Part shown: piece by piece, positions 9,541 to 18,033 of the stretch
Layout: every line of letters starts with the position of its first letter
Position numbering within the stretch: position 1 is the stretch's first letter
Origin: Argonema galeatum A003/A1
GTDB lineage: Bacteria; Cyanobacteriota; Cyanobacteriia; Cyanobacteriales; Aerosakkonemataceae
Direction of reading: 5' to 3'
DNA: 64,000 nt
Assembly (NCBI RefSeq): GCF_023333595.1
Contig: NZ_JAIQZM010000027.1
Span: forward strand, 33,841-97,840
Notes under the pieces: model-generated
The model's database searches: none
Told to the model about the DNA's origin: nothing
The model's input: the letters and a program-made list of their open reading frames with translations, nothing else
Translations under genes and position numbers: made by a program

Positions 9541-11178
9541 CTACTTATTTAGCTTATTTTCAGCAATCGGGGTTGGGATCGGTATAGGTGAATGGTTAGC
9601 AGAAGCGGAATTTATATGACCAGTTATTTCAGGAATCTGCATCTTCGTTGCTTCCGCCATAGGAGTCAAGAACTGCGCTACTTCAACTTGCTGCTGTAGT
9701 TGCTCTGTCGAAGATACCAAACCACTCAATCCATTAACCAGATTGCGTAGATTATTGCGGAAAGCTGGATCGCCTGTCAACTCATCTAGGTCAGATGTGA
9801 TTTTTTGTGCATTCTGAAACGTGACGCGAGCCGAATCTAAAGTCTGTTGCAGCACTAGCAAATTTGTCGGACTATTGAGAGAATTAGAAACGTCGCGTAA
9901 GTTGGCTGAAGCTTGTGCCGCATTGGCAGATAGAGTTTCTAAGTTACGGATCAATTCTCCTTGGGTGACGCGATCGATCGCAGGCGCTAAATTGGCAACT
10001 GTAACGCGAAGTTGCTCGCTCGTTTGGCTGAGATTATTTAGCGTGTTAACGAGAGTAGCTTGATTGGCTGTAATTAGATTATTGAGGTTGGTTACTAAAC
10101 CGCTGGCTTGAGTAGCTGTTAAACGCAATTCATCGGCTGTTGTACCGAATTTATTGGCAGTTTGAGTAGCGGTTGAATCAAGTCGATCGACAGTTACAGA
10201 AACTCGATCGGCAACGCGACCAAATTTGTCTGCTGTTACACCGAATCGATTGGCAGTTTGATTAACAGTACCATTAATTTGATTGGCAGTTATCGCAAAT
10301 TTATCAGCAGTTTGATTAAGTTTACCAGCAGTTCCTCCGAATTGGGCGATAGTTTGATTAAGTCGATCGGCGGTTCCTCCAAATTTGGCAATAGTTTGAT
10401 TAAGTCGGTCAGGCGTTTGTCCGAATTTAGCAATAGTTTGATTAAGTCGGTCAGGAGTTTCTCGGAATCCGACAATAGTTTGATTGAGTCTTTCGGCAGT
10501 TCCTCCGAATTTGTTGGCAGTCTGATTAACGGCATTTGCAGCTGCCGATACGTTTCTTAAATCTTGCTTTACCGCGCCGAGCAAACTGGAGAGTTCCCGT
10601 GTCACTTGTGTGACTCCCTGCGCCGCCACTGATGTGTTTTCAACTGCTGAGTTGATGTTATCAAAAAACTTGGTATCGCTGTACACTTTAGCAAAGCGAA
10701 CGGCGACGCGAATAAATTCGTCGAGGCTGATGCCAACTTGACCCTGCAAACGTGCGTTATTACAAATAATCAGGTTGCTGTCTTTGCAGTTGGGGTCTAA
10801 TGGGTTAGCGCCTTGAAGATTTAGCGGTACGGAGTTTGTCGGTATGATGTCGATCGTGTTTTCGCTAATTAAACCTGACTGATTGGCTTCTACTGCAACA
10901 TCGCGAGGGATTGCCAAATCTGGTTGAGTAATTTCAATCTCAACTTCAACTCCATTTGCACCTGCTTTGATGTTTGTAACTTTGCCAACGGCGACGCCAC
11001 GATACCGCACTGGCGTCCCTATTTGCATACCCGCTGCATTTGCGAATTCAACTGTAGCTTTGTAGGTACGATCGCCAAAATATGTCCCTCGCAACCACAA
11101 AAACAATGCACCAAATACGCCAATTCCCAGTAAGAACAACAGACCAACAGATCCTTCTCGAACTGTTCGCGATCGCAT
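9541..11178 (-). CDS. MlaD-like MCE domain protein with long coiled-coil tail
   Basis: 545 residues. An N-terminal membrane anchor (about 10-30, VGLLFLLGIGVFGALFLWL) is followed by an MCE domain (about 35-120, FANAAGMQIGTPVRYRGVAVGKV). These proteins are the periplasmic lipid-binding part of Mla/TGD-type ABC lipid importers. The rest is a long helical region with at least five tandem 14-residue units (FGGTADRLNQTIAK), near-identical at DNA level over 10240-10510, ending in a polar tail. Such helical tails can form tubes or needles between membranes in other MCE proteins. The downstream ABC ATPase gene (11305-12087, same strand, upstream in transcription) is its likely partner. No MlaE permease lies in the window. 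Confidence 0.88.
   Translation of the reverse strand: MRSRTVREGSVGLLFLLGIGVFGALFLWLRGTYFGDRTYKATVEFANAAGMQIGTPVRYRGVAVGKVTNIKAGANGVEVEIEITQPDLAIPRDVAVEANQSGLISENTIDIIPTNSVPLNLQGANPLDPNCKDSNLIICNNARLQGQVGISLDEFIRVAVRFAKVYSDTKFFDNINSAVENTSVAAQGVTQVTRELSSLLGAVKQDLRNVSAAANAVNQTANKFGGTAERLNQTIVGFRETPDRLNQTIAKFGQTPDRLNQTIAKFGGTADRLNQTIAQFGGTAGKLNQTADKFAITANQINGTVNQTANRFGVTADKFGRVADRVSVTVDRLDSTATQTANKFGTTADELRLTATQASGLVTNLNNLITANQATLVNTLNNLSQTSEQLRVTVANLAPAIDRVTQGELIRNLETLSANAAQASANLRDVSNSLNSPTNLLVLQQTLDSARVTFQNAQKITSDLDELTGDPAFRNNLRNLVNGLSGLVSSTEQLQQQVEVAQFLTPMAEATKMQIPEITGHINSASANHSPIPIPTPIAENKLNK
10240..10510. repeat. 42-bp tandem repeats in the MCE protein gene
   Basis: Units of 42 bp (14 codons, two helical heptads) repeat with small changes, encoding the LNQTIAKFGGTADR series. 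The constant period leaves other frames open, giving misleading short reading frames on both strands. Confidence 0.8.
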
Positions 11179-11194
11179 TTCCTCCTCCCCAGCC

Positions 11195-11224
11195 GATTTT
11201 AGATTTTAGATTTTAGATTTTAGA
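11195..11224. repeat. Heptanucleotide repeat (GATTTTA)
   Basis: Four tandem GATTTTA units lie between the MCE gene and the ABC ATPase gene. The same heptamer type occurs near 20537-20565. Confidence 0.8.
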
Positions 11225-11304
11225 GCTTGTGAGAACCAAAGACTGTCAGGCTTGACAAGTAACGGTTTCATCCAAAATCCAAAATTGACTTGTCCAGAGC
11301 TATC

Positions 11305-12087
11305 TTAACCGATTACTTGAATTGGGCCTTCTACACTACCGCTAAAAAATTGCCGTATTAAAGGGTTTTCGGTCGTATCGATCTCCCGGACGCTACCCTC
11401 CCACTGCACTTTACCTCGGTAGAGGCAAACAATTCTAGAGGCAGTGCGACGGATGGTGCTATCTTGGTGGGTGACGATCGCATAAGTGCCACAACCGCCG
11501 TCCTGACACTGCAACTGGCGGATTAAATCCTCAATCACCGTTGAAGCAATTGGGTCTAATCCGGCTGTAGGCTCATCGTACAGCAAAACTTCTGGGGTAT
11601 CTTCAGAATTTTCTGGATTTGACATAATCGCACGCGCAAAACTCACCCGCTTACGCATCCCGCCAGACAACTGAGACGGATAGCGATCGCCAATCCTTGG
11701 TAACCCTACCATCTCCAGCTTTTGGTTGACAAGTTCTCGAATTATGTGGCGCGGCAGTTTAGAATGTTGAAAAAGCACAAAGCCGACGTTTTCCTCCACC
11801 GTCAGCGAGTCGAACAAAGCCGCCTGCTGGAACACCATCCCAATCGCGATCGGATCTACTGCATCCTCGACTAACCCCAGCCGCTTTTGTCCCTGAATAT
11901 AAATTTCGCCTGCATCGGGAGCCAACAATCCAGAAATTATCCGCAGAATCGTCGATTTTCCCGTACCGGATGGGCCGATAATACCCAGTGCTTCGCCTTG
12001 GTAAATCTTCAGATCGACTTCATCTAGTACTACAGTGTCACCAAAGGACTTGCTAATTCCCTTGAGTTCGATTAATGGCTCAGTCAT
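11305..12087 (-). CDS. ABC transporter ATP-binding protein, MlaF-like
   Basis: 260 residues from ATG 12087 (MTEPLIELKGISKSFGD); a TTG two codons earlier is less likely. Walker A is GPSGTGKST, the Q-loop region is GMVFQQAALFDSLTVEENV, the signature is LSGGMRKR, Walker B is LLYDEPTAGLDP and the H-loop is VTHQD. The VxFxLxxxxxLP...L..VGL segment and TVEENV are typical of MlaF/Ttg2A ATPases that drive lipid transport with MCE proteins. It lies 126 bp from, and is co-directional with, the MlaD-like gene, probably as one transcription unit. The permease partner must be encoded elsewhere, as is common in cyanobacteria. Confidence 0.9.
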   Translation of the reverse strand: MTEPLIELKGISKSFGDTVVLDEVDLKIYQGEALGIIGPSGTGKSTILRIISGLLAPDAGEIYIQGQKRLGLVEDAVDPIAIGMVFQQAALFDSLTVEENVGFVLFQHSKLPRHIIRELVNQKLEMVGLPRIGDRYPSQLSGGMRKRVSFARAIMSNPENSEDTPEVLLYDEPTAGLDPIASTVIEDLIRQLQCQDGGCGTYAIVTHQDSTIRRTASRIVCLYRGKVQWEGSVREIDTTENPLIRQFFSGSVEGPIQVIG

Positions 12088-12168
12088 AAGCAAAGTATGT
12101 TTTAGTGGTAAAGTTTATTAGGAACACTACCTCTGCAAATTCATTTTATCTTCTGAAAAACGAATTAC

Positions 12169-13155
12169 ATGGAAGAACTTAATTCTATCACCGAAGAAGA
12201 CCTAAAGAGTGAAGAAAAAGACCTCTTGCCCGTCCAACCAGATAGCCTCACACCTCATTATGACAAACTTCAAAAACTTTTAAGTAATCAGAAGCTTCCA
12301 CAGGCAGATAAGGAGAGCGTTCAAAACACGATTGCGAAGTACCGAGAATGGATTAAATCTATGGATGGAATCACTTCTGAGGGTGACGAAAAGGTTAAGG
12401 CTTTGGTGAATACCCTTAACGACTACAAAACGTTTGTTGAGGTTGAACTTATTTGGGACAGCGAGGCAGATTTCCTCTACCGTCAGCGAGGACAACTAAA
12501 GCTGGACAACTCGATTCTTGAAGAGTTCTTACCTCGATTAGTTGACCCTGCTATAATCCCTGCCTTGAAAGGGCAGATTTATATAACTGGCCCGCAGACA
12601 ACTTTTGCAGGCGCTTACTTTACAACCACTCTCACTTCGCCACAAAAGGGTGCTGGTCTTCAGATTCGCAAAAAGAATCAGGATTTTACAGTAGGTCGCA
12701 CGGCCTACCTAAAGTCTTCTTTTGACAAAAAATTTCCGGCAAACGACACCGTGACCCTTAAAATATATTTTGCGTTTCTTGCTGCGGAGTGCAAAACTAA
12801 CCTAGATAGTACAATGTTTCCAGGGTTGCTAGGCACTGCCCGCGACCTAAAGATGGCGTTTCCGGGTTCGCGCTACTATATTCTTTGCGAGTGGTTGGAT
12901 ATGCCACCAATAAGCACTGCCGATACCAATATTGATGAGGTGATTATTCTCCGGGGCAAAAGGTTGGCATCGGATGTTCGCCACAAGTTCGCCAAATCCA
13001 GCGATCGAAAAAAGCAGCGAGACTCACATCAAGAGTTTCTTCTTAGTAATCCAATACGTGAAGACAGGGTTTTGCGCTTCGTCAATCATATGAGGAATCT
13101 GTTCGGTGCAACCGTCTTACAAGAGGATGAAGTATTGGCTAGAGGGTACTTCTAA
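12169..13155 (+). CDS. Type II restriction endonuclease, probably Bpu10I-like
   Basis: 328 residues, soluble. A helical charged N-terminus (1-100) is followed by an alpha/beta core. The segment FLAAECKTNLDSTMF near residue 205 holds a Glu-x-Lys pair as in PD-(D/E)XK nucleases, followed by a PGSRYYILCEWLDM strand. From memory these motifs and the C-terminal IREDRVLRFVNHMRNLFG resemble the Bpu10I family, but no search was possible. The adjacent methyltransferase starting 4 bp after the stop supports a restriction role. The recognition sequence cannot be read from the gene. Confidence 0.72.
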   Translation: MEELNSITEEDLKSEEKDLLPVQPDSLTPHYDKLQKLLSNQKLPQADKESVQNTIAKYREWIKSMDGITSEGDEKVKALVNTLNDYKTFVEVELIWDSEADFLYRQRGQLKLDNSILEEFLPRLVDPAIIPALKGQIYITGPQTTFAGAYFTTTLTSPQKGAGLQIRKKNQDFTVGRTAYLKSSFDKKFPANDTVTLKIYFAFLAAECKTNLDSTMFPGLLGTARDLKMAFPGSRYYILCEWLDMPPISTADTNIDEVIILRGKRLASDVRHKFAKSSDRKKQRDSHQEFLLSNPIREDRVLRFVNHMRNLFGATVLQEDEVLARGYF

Positions 13156-13159
13156 AGTT

Positions 13160-14446
13160 ATGTTTTATTTGAGTAACCTAGCTGAAAAAATTGCATCATT
13201 TCCAATTGATAGGAATTTCATGCCTCAAAACAAACTCGATCTTATGGATAGGGAGCGAACAAGTTTTTATCCTTGGAGAGGCCAGTTTTCCCCAGGTTTA
13301 GTTGACCTTCTTCTCGATGCCTACGCTCAAGACGACACTGTAGTTATCGATCCATTTGTAGGTAGCGGGACAACCCTTTTTGAAGCAAGCCGCCGGGGTC
13401 TTAAGTGTTATGGCAGCGAGATTAATCCTGCTGCTATTTTGTTTGCAAGACAGGCAAAGTTTGCTAATATAAACATTCGGTTACGCAGTCGGATCTTCAC
13501 TGTTGCCGAAGAACTAATTGAAAAGCATATTGGCGACTATCTCCCCCCAACTCTCTTTAGAATACCGAAAAACCAACCGCCAAATGAATCAATCAAAAAA
13601 GCAGCTATGCGATTACTGAACGAAGCAGCCAGTGATGAGATGTTACACTCTTTGCTATTAACGACCGTTACGCTGGCTATGGGAAATGGCGATGTTCTTA
13701 CAGGGGAAAATTTTGAATTAAGCTACGAACGCAACCGCGCCATTGTAAGCAATCTTTCATTTACTTCTCGCCCTTGCCATGTTTTTATGAGTGATGCGCG
13801 GGGATTACCTTTACCTGAAAAAAGTGTAGACTTAGTAATAAGTTCACCACCCTACATAAATGTTTTTAACTATCATCAGAACTACCGTAAAGCAATGGAG
13901 ATGTTGGGGTGGCATTTACTTGACATTGCTCCGTCAGAAATGGGCTCGAATCGAAAGCACCGTGGAAATCGTTTTATGACTCCGGTACAATTCTGTATAG
14001 ACTTGATGCTAGTATTAGCCGAGCTTCGGCGGATTCTGCATCCAGATGGAACAGCAATTTTTGTCATGGGTCGAGAGTCCAGAGTTCGAGGAATAGCTTT
14101 TAATAACAGTCATTTACTGGCTCTTTGTGCTGTTGGAGGCGCTGGCTTTAATATTGAACGATGGCAGGAACGTAAGTTCACAAACCGTTTTGGTATAACT
14201 ATTTATGAAGATATCCTAACTTTGAAACCTGATTGTAAAATATTAGACACACCTAGCGAGTTTGGTCGGCAGGTCGGAGTTTTGGCATTGCAAAATGCCT
14301 CAAATATCGCAAGTGGAGAAGTTCTCAATAACATCAAACAAGCCATTGAGCGAAGTGGAGAAATCCCTCCTTCGCCGTATTTCAAGCCATCATTACAATC
14401 CCCTATTAAACTTGGGGCCTGGGCTGCTACACAGGCTGTTAAGTAA
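13160..14446 (+). CDS. DNA amino-methyltransferase of the restriction-modification pair
   Basis: 428 residues from ATG 13160, 4 bp after the endonuclease stop; an ATG at 13106 would overlap it and is not favoured. The N-terminal FYPWRGQFSPGLVDLLL is a motif X-like segment. Motif I is DPFVGSGTTLFEA (AdoMet binding). After an insertion of about 120 residues comes the catalytic motif IV, SPPY, typical of N4-cytosine or N6-adenine methyltransferases, then RRILHPDGTAIFVMG. The order X-I-(insert)-IV resembles the alpha class, with the insert as the likely target recognition domain. It presumably protects host sites from the upstream nuclease. Confidence 0.88.
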   Translation: MFYLSNLAEKIASFPIDRNFMPQNKLDLMDRERTSFYPWRGQFSPGLVDLLLDAYAQDDTVVIDPFVGSGTTLFEASRRGLKCYGSEINPAAILFARQAKFANINIRLRSRIFTVAEELIEKHIGDYLPPTLFRIPKNQPPNESIKKAAMRLLNEAASDEMLHSLLLTTVTLAMGNGDVLTGENFELSYERNRAIVSNLSFTSRPCHVFMSDARGLPLPEKSVDLVISSPPYINVFNYHQNYRKAMEMLGWHLLDIAPSEMGSNRKHRGNRFMTPVQFCIDLMLVLAELRRILHPDGTAIFVMGRESRVRGIAFNNSHLLALCAVGGAGFNIERWQERKFTNRFGITIYEDILTLKPDCKILDTPSEFGRQVGVLALQNASNIASGEVLNNIKQAIERSGEIPPSPYFKPSLQSPIKLGAWAATQAVK

Positions 14447-14535
14447 TATAAGGTAAGAAGTGGGATTTATCGATCGCGGTTGAAGTGGGATACTGAATTA
14501 TAAACTTTTAAAACGGATTCACAAGGTGAGTTTCT

Positions 14536-15228
14536 ATGTCAAGTATCGAACAATTAATAGCAGAAATACAGCAAGAAGCGGAAAGTGCTGCCTTTCCCAT
14601 TGATGAACCAGTCTATCTTGCTGCGGGTTTAAAGCCGACTGTGCCAATTCTCTATGCAGGCAATCTAGAAAGCCAGCTGTGCTTTTTTGCGCGGGATTTG
14701 GGCAAAGATGAAGTATCTGCGCGTCAACCGCTCTACGGCGCTGCTGGCAAGCTGGTACGTCGGGGTCTGTACCGGGCTATCTATGGCAAAGAGCCGAGTA
14801 ACAGTGAAGATTTGCAAGCCGTTCTCGATCGCGTTCTCCTCACCAACACGGTTCCTTACAAACCACCCGGTAACAAAGCTTACTCGGAGCCTGTGAAGAA
14901 ACGGTTTCGTCCCTTTCTGGAGCGTTTGCTGGTAATGAATTGGCAAGGCGATCGCATTATCACGCTAGGTAATGAAGCTTTCAAATGGTTTTACCCTTAT
15001 GCTGGCAAAGGAGTTGCAGCGGAGTTTTTTGAAAGGCCCGATCGCTATACCGCCAGTCTTCCAGTCACACTGCAAGCCAAAGACGAGCTAGGCAATCTGC
15101 ATCAACGTCTGGTAACGCTTATGCCACTTCCTCACCCCTCCCCGCTCAACCAACAATACTACGCCCAATTTCCCCAGTTGCTTCAGCAGCGCCTTTCGGA
15201 AATATTTCCCGTCCCAGCAGGGGCGTAG
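14536..15228 (+). CDS. Uracil-DNA glycosylase family protein
   Basis: 230 residues. The segment PTVPILYAGNLESQLCFFARDLGKDE near residue 35, RIITLGNEAFKWFYPYAG near 140 and LPHPSPLNQQYY near 200 fit a member of the uracil-DNA-glycosylase superfamily, where the HPSP loop contacts the flipped base. Such enzymes start base-excision repair. It follows the restriction-modification pair by 89 bp on the same strand, but is probably a housekeeping-type gene. GGTGAG lies a suitable distance before the ATG. The exact UDG family and substrate are uncertain. Confidence 0.75.
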   Translation: MSSIEQLIAEIQQEAESAAFPIDEPVYLAAGLKPTVPILYAGNLESQLCFFARDLGKDEVSARQPLYGAAGKLVRRGLYRAIYGKEPSNSEDLQAVLDRVLLTNTVPYKPPGNKAYSEPVKKRFRPFLERLLVMNWQGDRIITLGNEAFKWFYPYAGKGVAAEFFERPDRYTASLPVTLQAKDELGNLHQRLVTLMPLPHPSPLNQQYYAQFPQLLQQRLSEIFPVPAGA

Positions 15229-15333
15229 TTTGGCGGTGAGGCGATCGATCGGAACATTTGGTCAGCTGCCATTCGTCCTAGATCTAGTAGTACACTAGAA
15301 TTAATTCATACATACGGCGATGCCAATTTTGCA

Positions 15334-15472
15334 GTCAATCGATCGGATGATTTTGGATTCTAGGTTTTTGGATTGACCCCCAGACGGTCTTTCGGTAGCT
15401 CTGCAATACTGAAAAGGTTTTTTTTCTTCTCCACGACTCAAAGTCGGGGGCTTGAAACCTTTTTGGTTTTCG
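15334..15472. repeat. About 137-nt structured repeat, copy A
   Basis: This stretch and 20529-20664 align nearly end to end. They share GTCAATCGAT at the left edge, ATTGACCCCCAGACGGT, GTAGCTCTGCAATACT, AAAAGG plus a T-run, CCACGACT-loop-AGT and ACCTTTTTGGTTTTCG. Complementary AAAGGTTTTTTT / AACCTTT tracts and the CGACT...AGTCG hairpin (15434-15446) suggest a folded element. It lies 85 bp before the DUF928 start. Confidence 0.75.
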
Positions 15473-15556
15473 GTCAACTGAAGGCAAAATAATCTCGCCT
15501 TTTGTTTGTTTGACAAATCAGCCGATTTAATCATTGTTCCACAAGCAGATATCTTT

Positions 15557-16366
15557 ATGGGTTGGAAAAAAAACCTCCTACATCTGGCAACGCTTTCCTT
15601 CACCCTATCTCTGGGATTCCTTCTTATCCCTCGCTTGCAAGCGTTGGTACAGGCACAGCAAAAGCAGATACAAGCCCAAAGGATACCTGGTAGTTGGGAA
15701 GTTGCACAGGCATTTCAGCCTCCAAACCGAGGGGCACCTAGTAGCACCGCCGGTGGGGCATCGCGTGGTAGCCAATGTGCAAATGACCCAGACGCCAAAC
15801 TCTCTTTAACTGCATTGATGCCAGCAAATAAGTTCGGATTAACGGTGAGAAGCAATCCGAAATTCTTCTTTTATATTCCTGCAACTTCCGCACGTACAGT
15901 AGAATTTGTTCTCAAGGACGAACAGGATCTAGATATTTACCGACAAACCTTTGCCATTACCGGCAAAGCCGGTATTGTCAGCTTCAGTCCCTTTGCAGAA
16001 TTGAATATACCGCCTTTAGAAAAAGATAAAAATTATAAGTGGCAATTGGCACTCAGATGCAATATCGCCGATCCAATTAACGATCCTTTTGTGGAAGGAT
16101 GGGTGCAACGAATTGAACCGAGTTCAACTCTAGCCGAACAGCTAAAGCAGACTCAACAAGAGCGCGATCGTCTAGCCCTGTATGCAAAAAATGGGATATG
16201 GTACGAAGCAGTCACAACTATACTCGAACTGCCACTCAGCGATCCTAATTATCCCGCCCTTGCAGCTTCATGGCAAGAACTGTTAAAGTCAGTCGGACTG
16301 GAGAAAGTAGCCAAAGAGCCTTTGATTAATTGCTGTAGTGCAGCAACCACAAGTGCATCGCCTTAG
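15557..16366 (+). CDS. DUF928 secreted protein
   Basis: 269 residues from ATG 15557. The frame is open from 15506, but the start used gives a clean signal peptide (basic MGWKKN, then HLATLSFTLSLGFLLIP). The mature part has a proline/glycine-rich stretch (PPNRGAPSSTAGGASRG) followed by an all-beta region (LSLTALMPANKFGLTVRSNPKFFFYIP; VEFVLKDEQDLDIYRQTF). This matches the cyanobacterial DUF928 family of exported proteins of unknown role. The C-terminal third (LAEQLKQTQQERDRLALYAKNGIWYEAVTTI) is helical. It is likely periplasmic. Confidence 0.8.
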   Translation: MGWKKNLLHLATLSFTLSLGFLLIPRLQALVQAQQKQIQAQRIPGSWEVAQAFQPPNRGAPSSTAGGASRGSQCANDPDAKLSLTALMPANKFGLTVRSNPKFFFYIPATSARTVEFVLKDEQDLDIYRQTFAITGKAGIVSFSPFAELNIPPLEKDKNYKWQLALRCNIADPINDPFVEGWVQRIEPSSTLAEQLKQTQQERDRLALYAKNGIWYEAVTTILELPLSDPNYPALAASWQELLKSVGLEKVAKEPLINCCSAATTSASP

Positions 16367-16437
16367 CTCGACTTTATCCATTTGGCTCTCCCCTACTTAT
16401 AATTGAGCTAATCATTCGTAGGTTGAGTAGAGCGAAG

Positions 16438-16475
16438 CGAAACCCAACACCACCAAACTAATAAGTTGGGTTTCG
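16438..16475. repeat. Hairpin of the GAAACCCAAC / GTTGGGTTTC type
   Basis: CGAAACCCAAC (16438-16448) pairs with GTTGGGTTTCG (16465-16475) downstream of the DUF928 gene. A related palindrome with the same core is at 42896-42934. It may serve as a terminator, though no T-run follows. Confidence 0.65.
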
Positions 16476-16642
16476 TTGCCAAGGCCCATTATACAAGCTA
16501 CCAGCATAGTAGCTGGTAGTATCAAAAGCGGTTCCCGGTTGCCAGAAATTTTTTAGCCAACCAGCGTGTACCACTTCCGTGTACCACTTTGTCGAAATTA
16601 GTCACTAGCCGATCGAACTGGAGAAGAGGGAGACTCTAGAGA

Positions 16643-16713
16643 GCGGGTGATGGGGCTCGAACCCACGACATTCTGCTTGGGAAGCAGATGCTCTACCACT
16701 GAACTACACCCGC
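16643..16713 (-). tRNA. tRNA-Gly (anticodon CCC)
   Basis: The minus strand folds as a 71-nt cloverleaf. The acceptor stem is GCGGGTG / CATCCGC-like, closing with CACCCGC. The anticodon stem TCTGC-GCAGA surrounds the loop TTCCCAA, giving CCC at the anticodon positions. The T-arm is GTGGG TTCGAGC CCCAT. No CCA is encoded, and no other tRNA is adjacent. Confidence 0.95.
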
Positions 16714-16929
16714 ATTTACATTTAAGTGTAGCACATTTTGATGCAACCTTGGATAATCTTACCTATACGCAAATGCCGATCGGCTGCTGGGGCAAAGAGA
16801 TGTAGCATAATATTCGCTCTCTAACAAGTGGTTTTTTTCGCTAAATTGAATAAGAATAGTAAAGATAATAAATATTAATATCTCGCAATTCTCTCCTGAC
16901 ACAGCCCCCAGCACAAACGAGTAACCAGT

Positions 16930-17799
16930 ATGTTTAATGCCACAGAAATTCTGATTGACACCTTCGTAGAAAAGCTTCGAGACGGTTACCGCCGCACCTA
17001 TGGAGGATTCAAGCCCGACTACGGAGACATTATTGGCTGGGCCGGAAGCATGGCGCTGGAAAATATCGCCAACAGCGACGCCCTCTATCACGACGTTGAA
17101 CATACGATCCTTGTGACTTTAGTCGGACAGGAGATCTTACGCGGAAGACATATCCGCGAGGGTGGTGTTTCCTGTGAAGATTGGTTACACTGCATTATCT
17201 CGCTGGTATGTCATGACATTGGATATGTCAAAGGAGTTTGCCGTCAAGATATAGAAGCCGACGGATTGTATGCGACTGGAAAAGACGGCGGGATGATTTC
17301 TCTGCGTTTTGGGGCTTCGGATGCTAGCCTTACCCCTTATCACGTAGACCGGGCAAAACTCTTTATCGATGAACGCTTTGGCGGTCACAAGCTAATTGAT
17401 GCTCATACAATTAAGCGTAATATTGAACTGACTCGCTTCCCAGTTCCCGCCGCTGAAGATCGTCAGAATACGGTAAACTATGCGGAGTTGGTTCGCGCCG
17501 CCGATTTAATTGGCCAACTAAGCGATCCGCGCTACCTCAAGAAAATTACTTCTTTGTTCTACGAGTTTGAAGAGACTGGGGTGAATAAAGCCTTGGGATA
17601 CCGTCATCCTGGAGATCTACGCAGGAACTATTCTAAGTTTTACTGGCATGGAGTTCATCCTTATATTAAAGATGCACTTCGTTATCTACAGTTGACGCAG
17701 CAAGGCAAGCAAATCATTGCTAACTTGTACTCGAATGTGTTTGTGGTAGAACACGAAAAGGCTGAGGAAGAACAAAGGCGACTGGTTGAACAGGTATAG
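16930..17799 (+). CDS. HD-domain metal-dependent phosphohydrolase
   Basis: 289 residues. The metal ligands of an HD domain are visible: YHDVEHT near residue 55 and the CHDIGY doublet near 95, with an Asp in the AADLIGQLSDP segment near 195. HD proteins hydrolyse phosphomono- or phosphodiester bonds, often of nucleotides or second messengers; the substrate here cannot be told. A short helical C-terminus is rich in Glu/Arg (HEKAEEEQRRLVEQV). There is no signal peptide, so it is cytosolic. It stands alone between tRNA-Gly and the permease gene. Confidence 0.85.
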   Translation: MFNATEILIDTFVEKLRDGYRRTYGGFKPDYGDIIGWAGSMALENIANSDALYHDVEHTILVTLVGQEILRGRHIREGGVSCEDWLHCIISLVCHDIGYVKGVCRQDIEADGLYATGKDGGMISLRFGASDASLTPYHVDRAKLFIDERFGGHKLIDAHTIKRNIELTRFPVPAAEDRQNTVNYAELVRAADLIGQLSDPRYLKKITSLFYEFEETGVNKALGYRHPGDLRRNYSKFYWHGVHPYIKDALRYLQLTQQGKQIIANLYSNVFVVEHEKAEEEQRRLVEQV

Positions 17800-17811
17800 C
17801 TAGGGGCTAGG

Positions 17812-17939
17812 GCGTGTTTTCAAAGTGTCAAGTTAGAGTCAGATCCCCCTAAATCCCCCTTAAAAAGGGGGACTTTGACTGGATTGTCCCCCCTTTTCAT
17901 TCTTGGGCTGGGGGGGATCTCCGGGGAGAGAAAACACGC
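17812..17939. repeat. 128-bp palindromic element after the HD gene
   Basis: The outer arms GCGTGTTTTC (17812-17821) and GAAAACACGC (17930-17939) enclose AGATCCCCC (17841-17849) paired with GGGGGATCT (17912-17920) and a central CCCCCTT/AAGGGGG hairpin. The nested symmetry suggests a small non-coding insertion or a strong RNA hairpin. Confidence 0.7.
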
Positions 17940-18033
17940 ACTCTTAGGCTAGGGGAAGAAGGGGCTAGAATCAAGAGTTTCAGGAATTGAGAATGTCCTA
18001 ACCGACTCATCGGTTGCTATATAATAGGGATTT

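Noticed and set aside
10258..10560. Open frames on both strands inside the MCE gene
   Set aside because: They result from the 42-bp tandem repeat that is open in other frames.
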